Assembly (NCBI GenBank): GCA_963627915.1
Contig: CAVGCY010000060.1
Coordinates: 1-64,000 of the forward strand
From: CALACW01 sp963627915
GTDB taxonomy: Bacteria; Bacillota; Clostridia; Oscillospirales; Acutalibacteraceae
Direction: 5' to 3'
Length of the DNA: 64,000 bases
Position 1 is the first letter of the stretch. Every line of letters starts with the position of its first letter. The position numbers were made by a program, and so were the translations under genes. Shown here piece after piece: positions 1-9,492 of the stretch. The notes beneath the pieces were generated by a model. It had not been told where the DNA came from and searched no databases. It worked only from the letters and a program-made list of their open reading frames with translations.

Positions 1-20
1 TTTGTACGCCGTCGGGCAAG

Positions 21-51
21 CCCCGGACGCCGTTTGGGACGACGTCCGGGG
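21..51. other. GC-rich hairpin near the left edge
   Basis: The arms CCCCGGACG and CGTCCGGGG pair perfectly over 9 bp around a 13-nt loop. No strong T-run follows on the plus strand, so this is only a possible terminator of a gene to the left of the window. Nothing coding was recognised in positions 1-303. Confidence 0.4.
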
Positions 52-167
52 TTCGATTTATCCGTTGCGAACGGTACGACAATCAATAAACTTAATCACA
101 GCAGACAAACGGTAAGGGGTAAGGCTTGCAAGCTCCCTTGACGGGTAAGTATAATTCATAAAAAACA

Positions 168-197
168 TCAGCGGCTGTCCGAAAGGGCGGCCGCTGA
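168..197. other. Long hairpin with GAAA loop in a gene-free stretch
   Basis: Positions 168-180 pair with 185-197 over 13 bp (three G-U pairs) and close on a GAAA tetraloop. On the minus strand the stem is followed by a six-T run, so it could end a minus-strand transcript, but I see no minus-strand gene here. On the plus strand it is followed by A residues. A possible plus-strand promoter (TTGCAA 126-131, 18 nt, TATAAT 150-155) lies just upstream, so it could also be part of a small RNA or an extended leader. Confidence 0.45.
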
Positions 198-229
198 AAA
201 AATTACGGATGTAAATTATTGTTTTGGTC

Positions 230-258
230 TTGTATTTATTTTTAAAATAATTTATAAT
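230..258 (+). promoter_or_regulatory. Probable sigma-A promoter of the recJ-rel operon
   Basis: TTGTAT at 230-235 and TATAAT at 253-258 are separated by 17 nt. The predicted start near 265 leaves a leader of about 40 nt before the first gene, which has a strong GGAGGGAGG ribosome binding site. Confidence 0.55.
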
Positions 259-303
259 TTAAAGATAATAGGGTTTTTTTGCTTTGGAGGGAGGATATAT
301 TTT

Positions 304-783
304 ATGAAAGTCGTCGACCTTAAAATCGAGAGCGCGAAAGCTAAAAGCGGACTTCCGAAATTCCTGTTTTACCTCGTACAGTTTACGTGGGGACTTCCCG
401 TAAATCTTATCGGCGGTATCGTATATCTTATACATTTCAAAAAATGCCGTCATGAGAAATTCTGCAACAGCTATATTACATATCTGCCGAAGAACTGGGG
501 CGGATTGTCTACCGGTATGTTCATATTCATGTGCGAACATGACGAAAAGTGGACGTATAACACGCGTATTCACGAGTACGGACATACGATACAGTGCCTT
601 CTTTTAGGCCCTTTATACTGGATTGTCATAGGTCTGCCCTCGGCTGTCTGGTGTAATTTCTTTGAAAGCTACAGGAAGAAAAACAACGTTTCATATTACA
701 AGCTCTACTGTGAGTCGTGGGCAAATGCCTGGGGGCAGAAATGGAGCGGACTTAAACAGCATTTTGACGATAAAAAAGACTGA
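304..783 (+). CDS. Small HEYGH-motif membrane protein, putative zinc metalloprotease-like
   Basis: The 159-residue protein has two hydrophobic stretches (about residues 20-45 and 95-118) and a metal-binding type HEYGH motif at residues 90-94, just before the second stretch. A later ESWA at 137-140 could supply the third, glutamate zinc ligand of gluzincin-like enzymes; that assignment is inference. It is much shorter than known membrane metalloproteases such as FtsH or site-2 proteases. The ATG is supported by GGAGGGAGG about 10 nt upstream. It is the first gene of the run ahead of recJ, whose Shine-Dalgarno overlaps this gene's stop codon, so the two are probably cotranscribed. I do not recognise a named family; substrate and role are unknown. 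Confidence 0.7.
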   Translation: MKVVDLKIESAKAKSGLPKFLFYLVQFTWGLPVNLIGGIVYLIHFKKCRHEKFCNSYITYLPKNWGGLSTGMFIFMCEHDEKWTYNTRIHEYGHTIQCLLLGPLYWIVIGLPSAVWCNFFESYRKKNNVSYYKLYCESWANAWGQKWSGLKQHFDDKKD

Positions 784-796
784 GGAATGATTTCGA

Positions 797-2842
797 GTGA
801 GTCGCAGAAAGTGGCAGCTATCACAATTTGATAAAACTCTTGCAGCGCGGATTGCGTACGAGCATTCTCTCGACGAATTTGCTGTTTTTATGCTCATTTC
901 CCGCGGTATCACGGATGAAAACGAGATTGTTTCGTTTCTTTCCTCCGACGGAGAATTTTCCGACCCGTTTGACATAAAGGACATGGATAAAGCCGTCGAG
1001 GCTGTGGATTCGGCAATCGAAAACGGCGATAAAATCACGATTTACGGCGACTACGACGCAGACGGCGTTACGGCAACGGCTTTGCTTCTGTCTTTCTTGC
1101 AGATGACCGGCGCGGATGTCGATTATTATATCCCGTCAAGAGTTGACGAGGGCTACGGACTTAACAGGGACGCTGTCGATAAGCTCAAAAAGCGCGGAAC
1201 AAAGCTTATTGTCACCGTCGATAACGGAATAAGCGCAGTTGAGGAAACGGAATATATAAAATCACTGGGTATGAATATCGTAATTACCGATCATCATCAG
1301 CCGGGTTCGGTTCTGCCCGACGCGCTTGCCGTCGTAGACCCGCACAGGGCTGACGATACATGTTCGTGCAGGGATTTGGCAGGTGTGGGCGTTGCGTTTA
1401 TGCTTGCCGCCGCGCTTGAGGGCGGCGATGTACGCAGTGTATTTGACGATTTTGCCGACCTTGCCGTGATAGGAACGATTGCGGATATCGTACCGCTCAG
1501 AGGGGAAAACAGGCTTCTCGTTTCGAGAGGTCTCGGCGTTATAAATAATTCGGAGCGTCCGGGCATTCTTGCGTTAAGGCGCAGATGCGGTTTTGCCGAT
1601 AAGGATTTGACCGCGTCGTCCGTCGCGTTCTCGCTCTCACCGAGAATAAACGCCTCCGGCAGGGTATCCTCGGCGGAAAACGCGCTGAAGCTTCTGATAA
1701 CGGAGGATGAGGACGAAGCCGAACGCCTGGCGGGTATTCTTGACGAATGCAATGCCGAACGGCAGGGAATAGAGTCCGAAATTATCGACTCCGCCGTTTC
1801 AAAGGTTGAATCCGACGCGTCATATTGCGCCGACAGAGTTCTTGTCGTTTCCGGCAGCGGCTGGCACGCCGGCGTTATCGGGATAGTAGCCTCCCGTCTT
1901 GTTGACAAATACGGCAAGCCCGCCATTGTTATAGCCGAGGGCGAATCCGGCGGCGTCGCAAAGGGCTCGTGCCGAAGTATCGAGGGATTTTCACTTTTTG
2001 AGGCGTTGACGAACGTTAAGGATTTGCTCGTTAAATTCGGAGGGCATAAGCTTGCCGCAGGATTTTCCGTTGAAAATGAAAAAATCGAGGAGTTCAGAAG
2101 GGCGATTAACGATTATGCGAATACGCTGCCCGAATTTAATCCCGTTTTGAAACTGGACTGCAAGCTGAATCCCGCCGGTATAAACGAAGGATTGTTAAAC
2201 TCTCTTTCGCTTCTCGAGCCGTTCGGCGCGGAAAACCCGCAGCCGGTTTTCTGTATCGGCAATTTAACCGTAAGCTCCGTTAAGGGTATGGGCGACGGCA
2301 GACACGTAAGTCTGATTCTCGAACGCGCAAACACTTCATTCAGAGCTGTTTGGTTTGGAGTTTCCGAGGCGGAATTTCCGTTCTTTCCGGGCGAAAATAT
2401 CGATATCGCCGCAAATATTGAAAAAAATGAGTATAAAGGCAGAATCCGCCCGTCCGTAATGATAAGGGCGGCAAAGCTTTCCGGAATCGACGACGACGAA
2501 TTGTTCAGGGGCTTTTCCGTTTATAAAAAAGCAAAATATTCGGCTGTCGTCCCGGATAAAATAAAGGAAACCGCCTGTCCGGACAGAAGGACTGCGGCGG
2601 ACGTTTTCAGATTCGTTAAAAAGGGAATCGCCCGCGCCGGAGGCGAGGAGGAAATTACGGCGCGTCTGGGACTTCCTCCGTTCGCCGTGTGCAGGGTTCA
2701 TATCGCGCTCGACGCATTGGTTCAGACGGGCGTTATTAAAATTGAAAACGGGTATTACGTCACGGCGGAGCTGTCCTCGAAGGTATCGCTTTCGTCGTCG
2801 GAAATACTTAAAAAACTCGGATATGCCGAACAGAAAGGGTGA
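797..2842 (+). CDS. recJ: Single-stranded-DNA-specific exonuclease RecJ
   Basis: RecJ degrades single-stranded DNA 5' to 3' in recombinational repair and mismatch repair. The 681-residue protein starts with GTG. It shows the DHH-family motifs YGDYDADGVTA (about residue 83) and TDHHQPG (about 162), followed by a DHHA1-type segment with GGHKLAAGFS near residue 415 and an OB-like region. The last ~110 residues look like a winged-helix extension, as in several clostridial RecJ proteins. The likely SD (TGAGGA) sits on the stop codon of the upstream gene, and rel follows after 9 nt. In many Bacillota apt lies between recJ and rel; it is absent here. Confidence 0.95.
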   Translation: MSRRKWQLSQFDKTLAARIAYEHSLDEFAVFMLISRGITDENEIVSFLSSDGEFSDPFDIKDMDKAVEAVDSAIENGDKITIYGDYDADGVTATALLLSFLQMTGADVDYYIPSRVDEGYGLNRDAVDKLKKRGTKLIVTVDNGISAVEETEYIKSLGMNIVITDHHQPGSVLPDALAVVDPHRADDTCSCRDLAGVGVAFMLAAALEGGDVRSVFDDFADLAVIGTIADIVPLRGENRLLVSRGLGVINNSERPGILALRRRCGFADKDLTASSVAFSLSPRINASGRVSSAENALKLLITEDEDEAERLAGILDECNAERQGIESEIIDSAVSKVESDASYCADRVLVVSGSGWHAGVIGIVASRLVDKYGKPAIVIAEGESGGVAKGSCRSIEGFSLFEALTNVKDLLVKFGGHKLAAGFSVENEKIEEFRRAINDYANTLPEFNPVLKLDCKLNPAGINEGLLNSLSLLEPFGAENPQPVFCIGNLTVSSVKGMGDGRHVSLILERANTSFRAVWFGVSEAEFPFFPGENIDIAANIEKNEYKGRIRPSVMIRAAKLSGIDDDELFRGFSVYKKAKYSAVVPDKIKETACPDRRTAADVFRFVKKGIARAGGEEEITARLGLPPFAVCRVHIALDALVQTGVIKIENGYYVTAELSSKVSLSSSEILKKLGYAEQKG

Positions 2843-2851
2843 GAGAGAATT

Positions 2852-5047
2852 ATGGCGGAACATGAAAAACAGGTCGGAAACGAATTGTATGCAAAATTAA
2901 AGGAAAAAATGAAGGATTCGTTTTCGGACGAGGACCGGGCTGTTATAGACAAGGCGTTCGGTATCGCGAACGAGGCGCACGCCAATCAGCTGAGAAAATC
3001 GGGAGAGCCGTATATCATTCACCCGATAGCCGTTGCGGAAATTCTTTTTGACGAGCTGGGAATGGATATGCCGTCAATTTCCGCCGCCATGCTTCATGAC
3101 GTTGTTGAGGATACGAGTTATACGATAGAGGAAATAAACGATATTTTCGGTTCGGAAATCGCGCTTCTTGTCGACGGCGTTACGAAAATCAACCGTATGC
3201 AGATTTCTTCCAAGGAGGAGCAGCAGGCGGAGAATTTGAGAAAAATGCTCATTGCCATGAGCAAGGACATACGAGTTATAATTATCAAGCTTGCCGACCG
3301 CGTCCATAACATCAGAACGCTTAAATACGTTCCCGAGCAGAAGCGCAGACTGACGGCGAAGGAAACGCTTGAAATTTACGCGCCCATAGCGCACCGTTTG
3401 GGTATCAGGGCGTTTAAAGAGGAGCTTGAGGATTTGTCGATAAGCTACCTCGACCCGGTCGCGTACGCCGATATTGAAAAACGGCTTGCTCAGCAGGAAC
3501 CTCAGAGAAAGGAATATCTTGACGATATTAAAAAGAAAATAGGCGAGCGCGTTCACGAAACGGTAAAGGACGCGAAAATCGACGGACGAATAAAATCCGT
3601 TCACGGAATTTACCGTAAAATGTATCTGCATAATAAGAGCTTCGATGAAATTTACGACATTTACGCCGTCCGTATTATTGTCGATACGGTTATCGACTGC
3701 TATAACTGTCTTGGAATCGTTCACGACATGTACCGCTCCGTTCCTGGCAGATTCAAGGACTATATTTCGACTCCCAAGCCGAATATGTACCAGTCTCTTC
3801 ACACGACGCTGATAGGCAAAGAGGGCGTGCCGTTCGAGGTTCAGATAAGAACGTGGGAAATGCACCGCAATGCCGAATACGGTATCGCCGCACACTGGAA
3901 ATACAAGCTCGGCAGAAGCGACAAGGATGTCGACAACCGTCTTATATGGATAAGGCAAATGCTTGAAAGTCAGCAGGAATCCGACAATCCGCAGGATATC
4001 GTTCAGGATATAAAAAGCGACCTTGTCCCCGAAGAGGTATTTGTTTTAACGCCCAAGGGTATGGTTATCTGTCTTCCCGCGGGCGCGACGGTTATCGATT
4101 TTGCGTACGCCATTCACTCCGCAGTCGGAAACAAGATGACTGGCGCGAAGGTGAACGGCAGAATAGTGCCGATTGATTATGTCGTTCAGACCGGCGAAAT
4201 AGTCGAGATAATCACGTCCTCACAGCAGGGCAAGGGTCCGAGCCGCGACTGGCTTAATATTGTAAAAACAAGCGGAGCGAGAACAAAAATCCGTTCGTGG
4301 TTCAAGAAGGAACGCCGTGACGAAAATATCGCCGAGGGCAGGCAGGAATTTGAAAAGGAGCTGCGAAGGAACAAGATAAGACTTGACGATGAAAAGCTTC
4401 GCGAGCTTTTGGAGATTCTTACGGAGAAACAGCATTTGAACTCCATTCCCGATTTTTACGCGGCGATAGGCTACGGAGGTATCACTCTCAGCAAGCTGAT
4501 TCCGCAGATACGTGACGAGGCTTCAAAATTACAATCCGCCGACGCCTCCGCCGTTCCCGAAATAAAGCTTAAAACGGAGCCGGCTTCAAGCCCCGACGGC
4601 GTTATCGTCGACGGAATCGACAACTGTCTTGTTAAGCTTTCAAAATGCTGCAGCCCGATACCGGGGGACAATATAATAGGATTCATAACGAGAGGACACG
4701 GCGTTTCGGTGCACAAGCGCGACTGTCCGAACGTGCCGGTCGATATAGATTCATCGCCCGACTCCGCGAGATGGATAAGCGTACACTGGGCAAAGCTTCC
4801 GTCGGCGGGCTTTACCGCGTCGCTTACCGTTACCAGTCTTGACAGAATGAGTCTTATTGCGGATATTACGATGGCACTTTCAAACATGCGCATAATGATT
4901 CACAGCATGAACACGAGAACGCTCAAGGATGCAACGGCTCTCGTTTATCTGAATATTTCGGTAAATTCGACAGAGCATTTAAATTCCGTCGTTGCAAGAC
5001 TTAAAAAAGTCGACGGCGTGCTTGACGTTACAAGGGCGAACATATGA
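2852..5047 (+). CDS. rel: Bifunctional (p)ppGpp synthetase/hydrolase Rel
   Basis: This enzyme makes and degrades the alarmone (p)ppGpp in the stringent response and acts on stalled ribosomes. Its 731 residues follow the long-Rel order: an HD hydrolase domain with the HD pair at residues 82-83 (LHDVVEDT), a synthetase domain around residues 245-335 carrying RFKDYI, a TGS domain around 395-455, a cysteine-bearing zinc-finger-like segment (KCCSPIPGD) and a C-terminal ACT domain. An intact HD site together with RFKD, rather than the EXDD variant of monofunctional RelA, fits a bifunctional enzyme. The ATG follows a GAGAGA-type SD, 9 nt after recJ. Confidence 0.96.
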   Translation: MAEHEKQVGNELYAKLKEKMKDSFSDEDRAVIDKAFGIANEAHANQLRKSGEPYIIHPIAVAEILFDELGMDMPSISAAMLHDVVEDTSYTIEEINDIFGSEIALLVDGVTKINRMQISSKEEQQAENLRKMLIAMSKDIRVIIIKLADRVHNIRTLKYVPEQKRRLTAKETLEIYAPIAHRLGIRAFKEELEDLSISYLDPVAYADIEKRLAQQEPQRKEYLDDIKKKIGERVHETVKDAKIDGRIKSVHGIYRKMYLHNKSFDEIYDIYAVRIIVDTVIDCYNCLGIVHDMYRSVPGRFKDYISTPKPNMYQSLHTTLIGKEGVPFEVQIRTWEMHRNAEYGIAAHWKYKLGRSDKDVDNRLIWIRQMLESQQESDNPQDIVQDIKSDLVPEEVFVLTPKGMVICLPAGATVIDFAYAIHSAVGNKMTGAKVNGRIVPIDYVVQTGEIVEIITSSQQGKGPSRDWLNIVKTSGARTKIRSWFKKERRDENIAEGRQEFEKELRRNKIRLDDEKLRELLEILTEKQHLNSIPDFYAAIGYGGITLSKLIPQIRDEASKLQSADASAVPEIKLKTEPASSPDGVIVDGIDNCLVKLSKCCSPIPGDNIIGFITRGHGVSVHKRDCPNVPVDIDSSPDSARWISVHWAKLPSAGFTASLTVTSLDRMSLIADITMALSNMRIMIHSMNTRTLKDATALVYLNISVNSTEHLNSVVARLKKVDGVLDVTRANI

Positions 5048-5106
5048 TTTTGGCTCTCTTTTTGCCATTATTCAATGTATATTAAATATTAAAGGGTATT
5101 TTAACT

Positions 5107-5562
5107 ATGAAAGCAGTTATTCAAAGGGTGAAATCCGCGTCCGTCGCCGTTAACGGCGAGATTGTCGGCAGTATCGGAGAGGGATTCATGATTCTGCTCG
5201 GCGTTATGGAGGGCGATGAAAAAAAGCATGCCGAAATAACGGCGAAAAAAACGGCTTCGCTTAGGATTTTTACCGACAGCGACGGAAAGATGAATAAATC
5301 GATTCTCGACATAGGCGGTGAAATACTCGTCGTTTCGCAGTTTACGCTGTGTGCCGACGTTAAGAAGGGAAACCGTCCGTCGTTTGCAAATTCCGCAAAT
5401 CCCGAAACGGCTAACGAGCTGTACGAATATTTTATGCGCTGTCTTAACGAAAACGGCGTGAAGAAGGTTGAGCACGGTATTTTCGGCGAGCATATGGATG
5501 TTTCGCTTGTAAACAACGGGCCTGTTACGATACTGTACGATACGGATATATGGAACGTGTAG
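5107..5562 (+). CDS. dtd: D-aminoacyl-tRNA deacylase (Dtd)
   Basis: Dtd hydrolyses D-aminoacyl-tRNA (and Gly-tRNA-Ala) to keep D-amino acids out of proteins. The 151-residue length is typical. Both family signatures are present: SQFTLCAD (usually SQFTLYAD) and the C-terminal cross-subunit motif NGPVT, here NNGPVTILY. A 59-nt gap separates it from rel, with AAAGG upstream of the ATG. Its 3' end overlaps the next annotated start by 13 nt, so the genes are translationally close. Rel-Dtd adjacency is standard in Bacillota. Confidence 0.95.
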   Translation: MKAVIQRVKSASVAVNGEIVGSIGEGFMILLGVMEGDEKKHAEITAKKTASLRIFTDSDGKMNKSILDIGGEILVVSQFTLCADVKKGNRPSFANSANPETANELYEYFMRCLNENGVKKVEHGIFGEHMDVSLVNNGPVTILYDTDIWNV

Positions 5563-6212
5563 ATATGGATAATATAATTGTAAAATCGATGCCTCTGGGA
5601 CCGCTCGGCGCAAACTGTTATATCGTTGCCGATATTTTAAGCGGAGAATGCGCCGTTATCGACCCGGGCGGTTATACGCGGGAGCTTGAAAACGCGCTTA
5701 AGGATGAGAGAGGCGTAAAATTAAAATATATTCTTTTAACTCACGGGCATTTTGACCATATTTCGGGCGTCGGCGAGCTTAAGGAGAAACATCCGGAGAT
5801 GAAAATCTGCATTCATGCTCTTGACGCGCAGTGCCTTAACGACCCGAAAATGAGCCTTGCCGACGGATTCGCTCCGGGGTCGTTTAAAAAAGGCGTAAGC
5901 GCGGACATTCTTCTTCATGACGGGGATAAATTGCGTCTGGGGCAAAATGAGATTGAGGTTATAGGCACGCCCGGTCACACGCGGGGCGGAGTTACGTATA
6001 AAACGGGCGATATTTTATTTACGGGCGATACTCTTTTCAGATTCACATACGGGCGTACGGATTTTTTCGGCGGCAGTTCCGCGGATCTCGAGCGTTCGAT
6101 ATACCGCCTGTTTGCGCTTGAGGGCGATTATGTCGTTTACCCAGGGCACAATATAAGCACGACTCTTTCATATGAGCGTGAACATAACAGAATTTTAAGA
6201 GGAATAAGATAG
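5550..6212 (+). CDS. MBL-fold hydrolase, glyoxalase II-like
   Basis: The metallo-beta-lactamase-fold protein (220 residues) has the zinc motif THGHFDH near residue 64 and further ligands in GTPGHTRGG and FTGDTLF. This is the YqgX/YcbL subgroup, usually annotated as hydroxyacylglutathione hydrolase-like. Its real substrate in glutathione-poor clostridia is unsettled. Two starts are possible: ATG 5550, overlapping dtd by 13 nt, or ATG 5565 just after the dtd stop; neither has a strong SD. The stop codon abuts the hemZ ATG, consistent with one transcript. Confidence 0.88.
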   Translation: MERVDMDNIIVKSMPLGPLGANCYIVADILSGECAVIDPGGYTRELENALKDERGVKLKYILLTHGHFDHISGVGELKEKHPEMKICIHALDAQCLNDPKMSLADGFAPGSFKKGVSADILLHDGDKLRLGQNEIEVIGTPGHTRGGVTYKTGDILFTGDTLFRFTYGRTDFFGGSSADLERSIYRLFALEGDYVVYPGHNISTTLSYEREHNRILRGIR

Positions 6213-7673
6213 ATGCGTCTCGTACTCATAAATTTTCCGTTCAGGTACGAAACGGAGAATATAATCAGAATATTTTTCCCGTTTGAGAAGCTTGAATACT
6301 CGGATTCAAATGCAGGTTCGGGCGATTTTGCCGAGCTTAAAACGGATGATAACAACATTCTTTCGGTCAGAATTAAAATAAACGGCGCGGAATACGAGCG
6401 GAAATATCCCGTTGTTTCTCCGGACGATAAGGAAACGGAGAGGCTCGGCGCGCTGGGCGTTTATGAAATATTAATCGAATTTACGGGATATACTCCGCCG
6501 TGGGGAATACTTACGGGAGTTCGTCCGTCAAAGCTTATGAGAAGTCTTATCGCCGGATTCGGAGAGGAGTACGCGAGAGATTATTTTGAAAATAAACTGG
6601 TCGTTTCTCGGGAGAAAACATCTCTTGCCGCCGAGGTCGCGCGCGCGGAGGACAGAATCGTTTCGCTCTCGGAGGGCAATTCGTATTCGCTCTACGTTTC
6701 AATCCCGTTCTGCCCGACGAGATGCAGCTACTGTTCGTTCGTTTCTCATTCCATGGCGCAGGCGAAAAAGCTTATTCCCGATTACGTTCGTCTTTTGTGC
6801 AGGGAGCTTGCCTTTACGGGAAAAATTGCGTATGAGCTCGGACTGAAGCTTGAAACGGTTTATTTCGGCGGGGGTACTCCCACGGCTCTTTCGAGTGAGG
6901 ATTTAAAGGCGGTAACAGACGCCGTCGGCGCGAATTTTGACGTAAAAAACGCACGTGAATACACCGTCGAGGCGGGGCGTCCCGATACGCTGGACGAGGA
7001 TAAATTGAGAGTTTTAAAAAATGCCGGAGTCGGCAGAATCAGCGTAAATCCTCAGACGTTTGTCGATTCCGTATTGAAAAACATAGGCAGGGCGCATACG
7101 TCCGAGGATACCGTCAGGGCGTTTATGAAAGCGCGGGAAATCGGCTTTGACAATATAAACATGGATTTAATCGCGGGGCTTCCGGGCGATGTCCCCGATA
7201 CATTTGAAATGAGCGTTAATAAGGCGATTGAGCTGTCGGCGGAGAATATAACCGTTCACACCCTTGCGTTAAAACGCGCGTCGGAGCTTGTTACCGGAAA
7301 CCGTATCGATACCGTTTCGGGAGATACCGTCGAAATGCTTTCGCGGGCGTCGGAAAATTTAAGAAGCGCGGGTTATTCCCCGTACTATATGTACCGCCAG
7401 AGCAAATGCGTCGGAAATAATGAAAATACAGGTTACTCCAGGCATGACAGGGAGTGTTTGTACAATATATATATGATGGAAGAGGTTCATACGGTTCTTG
7501 CCGCAGGTGCGGGCGCAGTCACGAAGCTGAAGGACCCCGGCTCAAATAACGTCGAACGCATTTTTAACTTCAAATACCCGTATGAATACATAAGCCGATT
7601 TGACGAGCTTTGCGGACGAAAGGAACGAATCTCGGAATTTTATAAAAACGAAAGGACGGATGCGAATGGCTGA
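6213..7673 (+). CDS. hemZ: Radical SAM protein HemZ (coproporphyrinogen dehydrogenase type)
   Basis: The 486-residue protein has an N-terminal domain typical of HemZ, with the GVRPSKLM stretch near residue 105, followed by a radical SAM barrel. The cluster-binding motif CPTRCSYC (CxxxCxxC) is near residue 168, and the glycine-rich FGGGTPT follows. HemZ relatives are annotated as oxygen-independent coproporphyrinogen III oxidases. No other haem gene is visible, so the substrate here remains uncertain. The ATG begins one base after the preceding stop, and its 3' end overlaps the flippase gene by 8 nt. Confidence 0.9.
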   Translation: MRLVLINFPFRYETENIIRIFFPFEKLEYSDSNAGSGDFAELKTDDNNILSVRIKINGAEYERKYPVVSPDDKETERLGALGVYEILIEFTGYTPPWGILTGVRPSKLMRSLIAGFGEEYARDYFENKLVVSREKTSLAAEVARAEDRIVSLSEGNSYSLYVSIPFCPTRCSYCSFVSHSMAQAKKLIPDYVRLLCRELAFTGKIAYELGLKLETVYFGGGTPTALSSEDLKAVTDAVGANFDVKNAREYTVEAGRPDTLDEDKLRVLKNAGVGRISVNPQTFVDSVLKNIGRAHTSEDTVRAFMKAREIGFDNINMDLIAGLPGDVPDTFEMSVNKAIELSAENITVHTLALKRASELVTGNRIDTVSGDTVEMLSRASENLRSAGYSPYYMYRQSKCVGNNENTGYSRHDRECLYNIYMMEEVHTVLAAGAGAVTKLKDPGSNNVERIFNFKYPYEYISRFDELCGRKERISEFYKNERTDANG

Positions 7674-9465
7674 ATCCGTTAAAAGCAGAAGAAAACAGAA
7701 TCTGCTCGGCGGAGCAATGTGGCTTGTTCTGTCGATGGTAATAGTAAAGGTTATAGGCGCTGTTTACAAAATTCCGCTTACGAGTATACTGGGGCCTGTC
7801 GGCAAGAGTTATTATTCCACAGCCTACAATCTTTTTATTCCTGTTTACTCCATAGCTCTGGCGGGACTGCCCGTAGCTATTTCAAAAACGGTATCTCACT
7901 ACGCCGCGCTTGAAAGATACCGCGACGTCAGGAACGTATTAAAAGCGTCGAAGCGCGTGTTTCTCATTACAGGAATAGCCGGTACCGCCGTAATTCTTGC
8001 GGCGGCGTACCCGTACGTTCTTTCCATTAACAATTTCAATGCCGTTTACGCGATAATCGTTATCGCTCCGTCGGTATTTTTCTGCTGCCTGATGTCGGCG
8101 TACAGAGGATATTATAACGGTCTTAAGAATATGATTCCCACCGCGGTGAGCGAGGTTCTTGAGGCTTTGGGCAAGCTTGTGTTCGGACTTGCGTTTTCCA
8201 AGGTTATAATTGCCGTATCGCTTCAAAACGCCGTTCCCGGAGGTACGGTATTCGGTCTGCTCGTAACCGAGGCGACGACTCACGAGGAGATAATGAGCGC
8301 GATTTATCCGTTTGCTGCGGCGGGCGGTATCGGAGGCGTAACGATAGGAACGGTAATGTCAACGATCTTCCTTATGCTCAGGCATAAATTAAAGGGCGAC
8401 AGCCTGACGCGTTCGGAGATTAGAAATTCGCCCGAGCCGGCAAGCGTTAAATTCATAGCGAAGGAGCTTCTTGCAATCGCCGTTCCGATTGTCGCAAGCA
8501 CGCTTATATTTAATTTAATAAATATAATAGATTCCTGGTCGATTCAGAACAGGCTTGCGTATCTTATCACGGAGCACGGCGATATTATAGAGTCGATGTA
8601 CTCCTCGTCCCTTGCGAATACAGTCCGCAGCGACTGGAAAAACTATCTTTACGGCGCATATGAAACGGCTGTTGATTTTAAAAATATGATTCCGACTCTT
8701 ACGCTGACGCTCGGAGTCAGCGCGATTCCCGTTTTGTCGGAGGCGTGGACGCTTAAGAAAAAGAACGAGATTAAATCGTCCGTCGAGTCGGTTATACGCG
8801 TGTGTATGATGATAGCTCTGCCCGCAGGCTTCGGCATGGCGGTTCTTTCAAAACAGATACTGAATATTCTTTATTTTTCATCGCCGGAAACGTTGTCCGC
8901 CGTTCCTATTTCGTCAAAGGTTATGTTCTGGTACGGAATTACGATATGCTTCATGGCTGTTTCTCAGCCTATTACCTATATGCTTCAGGCGATAGGCAAG
9001 ACGAAAATTACCGTAATTTCCGTTGCGATAGGCGCGGTTCTCAAGGTTATTCTGAATTTTGCGTTTATTTCAATTCCCGAAATAAACGTTTACGGCGCGG
9101 TAATCGGCACAGTCGTATGCTACTTTGTAACGTGCGTGATAAATCTTGTCGCGCTTATTAAATACTGCTCGGTCAGGATAAACTTTGTTTCTGTTTTTGT
9201 AAAGCCTCTCATATGCTCTCTCATGTGCGCGGCTTCGGCATGGTCGGGCGCGGGGCTTCTGGAGAGAGTTCTCTCTTCCCGTCTTTCGTCGGAAGGACTT
9301 CTGTCCGCGTCCAACGTTTCGGCGATTGCGGCGATGGTTATAGCCGTCGTTGTTTACGCGCTTGCGCTTCTTTTCTCCCGTTCGATATCCGAAGAGGACG
9401 TAAAGATGATGCCTAAGGGTGAAAAAATCTGTAAAGTACTTGCAAAATTTAATTTTATGGGTTAA
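7666..9465 (+). CDS. SpoVB/MATE-like polysaccharide flippase
   Basis: This is a polytopic membrane protein of about 599 residues with roughly 14 hydrophobic segments. It belongs to the polysaccharide transporter/MOP superfamily that includes SpoVB, MurJ and YtgP and moves lipid-linked glycans across the membrane. Family-like stretches include the N-terminal GGAMWLVLSM and GPVGKSYYSTAYNLF. I place the start at ATG 7666, nine nt after AGGA; ATG 7660 is only three nt away, and the longer reading from 7600 would overlap hemZ by 74 nt. Position before mazG and rqcP matches Bacillus yabM(spoVB)-yabN-yabO. Whether it serves spore cortex or vegetative wall synthesis cannot be told. Confidence 0.85.
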   Translation: MAESVKSRRKQNLLGGAMWLVLSMVIVKVIGAVYKIPLTSILGPVGKSYYSTAYNLFIPVYSIALAGLPVAISKTVSHYAALERYRDVRNVLKASKRVFLITGIAGTAVILAAAYPYVLSINNFNAVYAIIVIAPSVFFCCLMSAYRGYYNGLKNMIPTAVSEVLEALGKLVFGLAFSKVIIAVSLQNAVPGGTVFGLLVTEATTHEEIMSAIYPFAAAGGIGGVTIGTVMSTIFLMLRHKLKGDSLTRSEIRNSPEPASVKFIAKELLAIAVPIVASTLIFNLINIIDSWSIQNRLAYLITEHGDIIESMYSSSLANTVRSDWKNYLYGAYETAVDFKNMIPTLTLTLGVSAIPVLSEAWTLKKKNEIKSSVESVIRVCMMIALPAGFGMAVLSKQILNILYFSSPETLSAVPISSKVMFWYGITICFMAVSQPITYMLQAIGKTKITVISVAIGAVLKVILNFAFISIPEINVYGAVIGTVVCYFVTCVINLVALIKYCSVRINFVSVFVKPLICSLMCAASAWSGAGLLERVLSSRLSSEGLLSASNVSAIAAMVIAVVVYALALLFSRSISEEDVKMMPKGEKICKVLAKFNFMG

Positions 9466-9492
9466 AATAATACTTCGCGGGAGTTTATAGAA

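Noticed and set aside
47..58. T-loop-like GGTTCGATT suggesting a tRNA end
   Set aside because: No acceptor, D-arm or anticodon arm could be built upstream, and no CCA-type end is present.
3074..3958. A 294-codon minus-strand ORF
   Set aside because: Shadow of rel; the rel reading frame is intact and conserved along its length.
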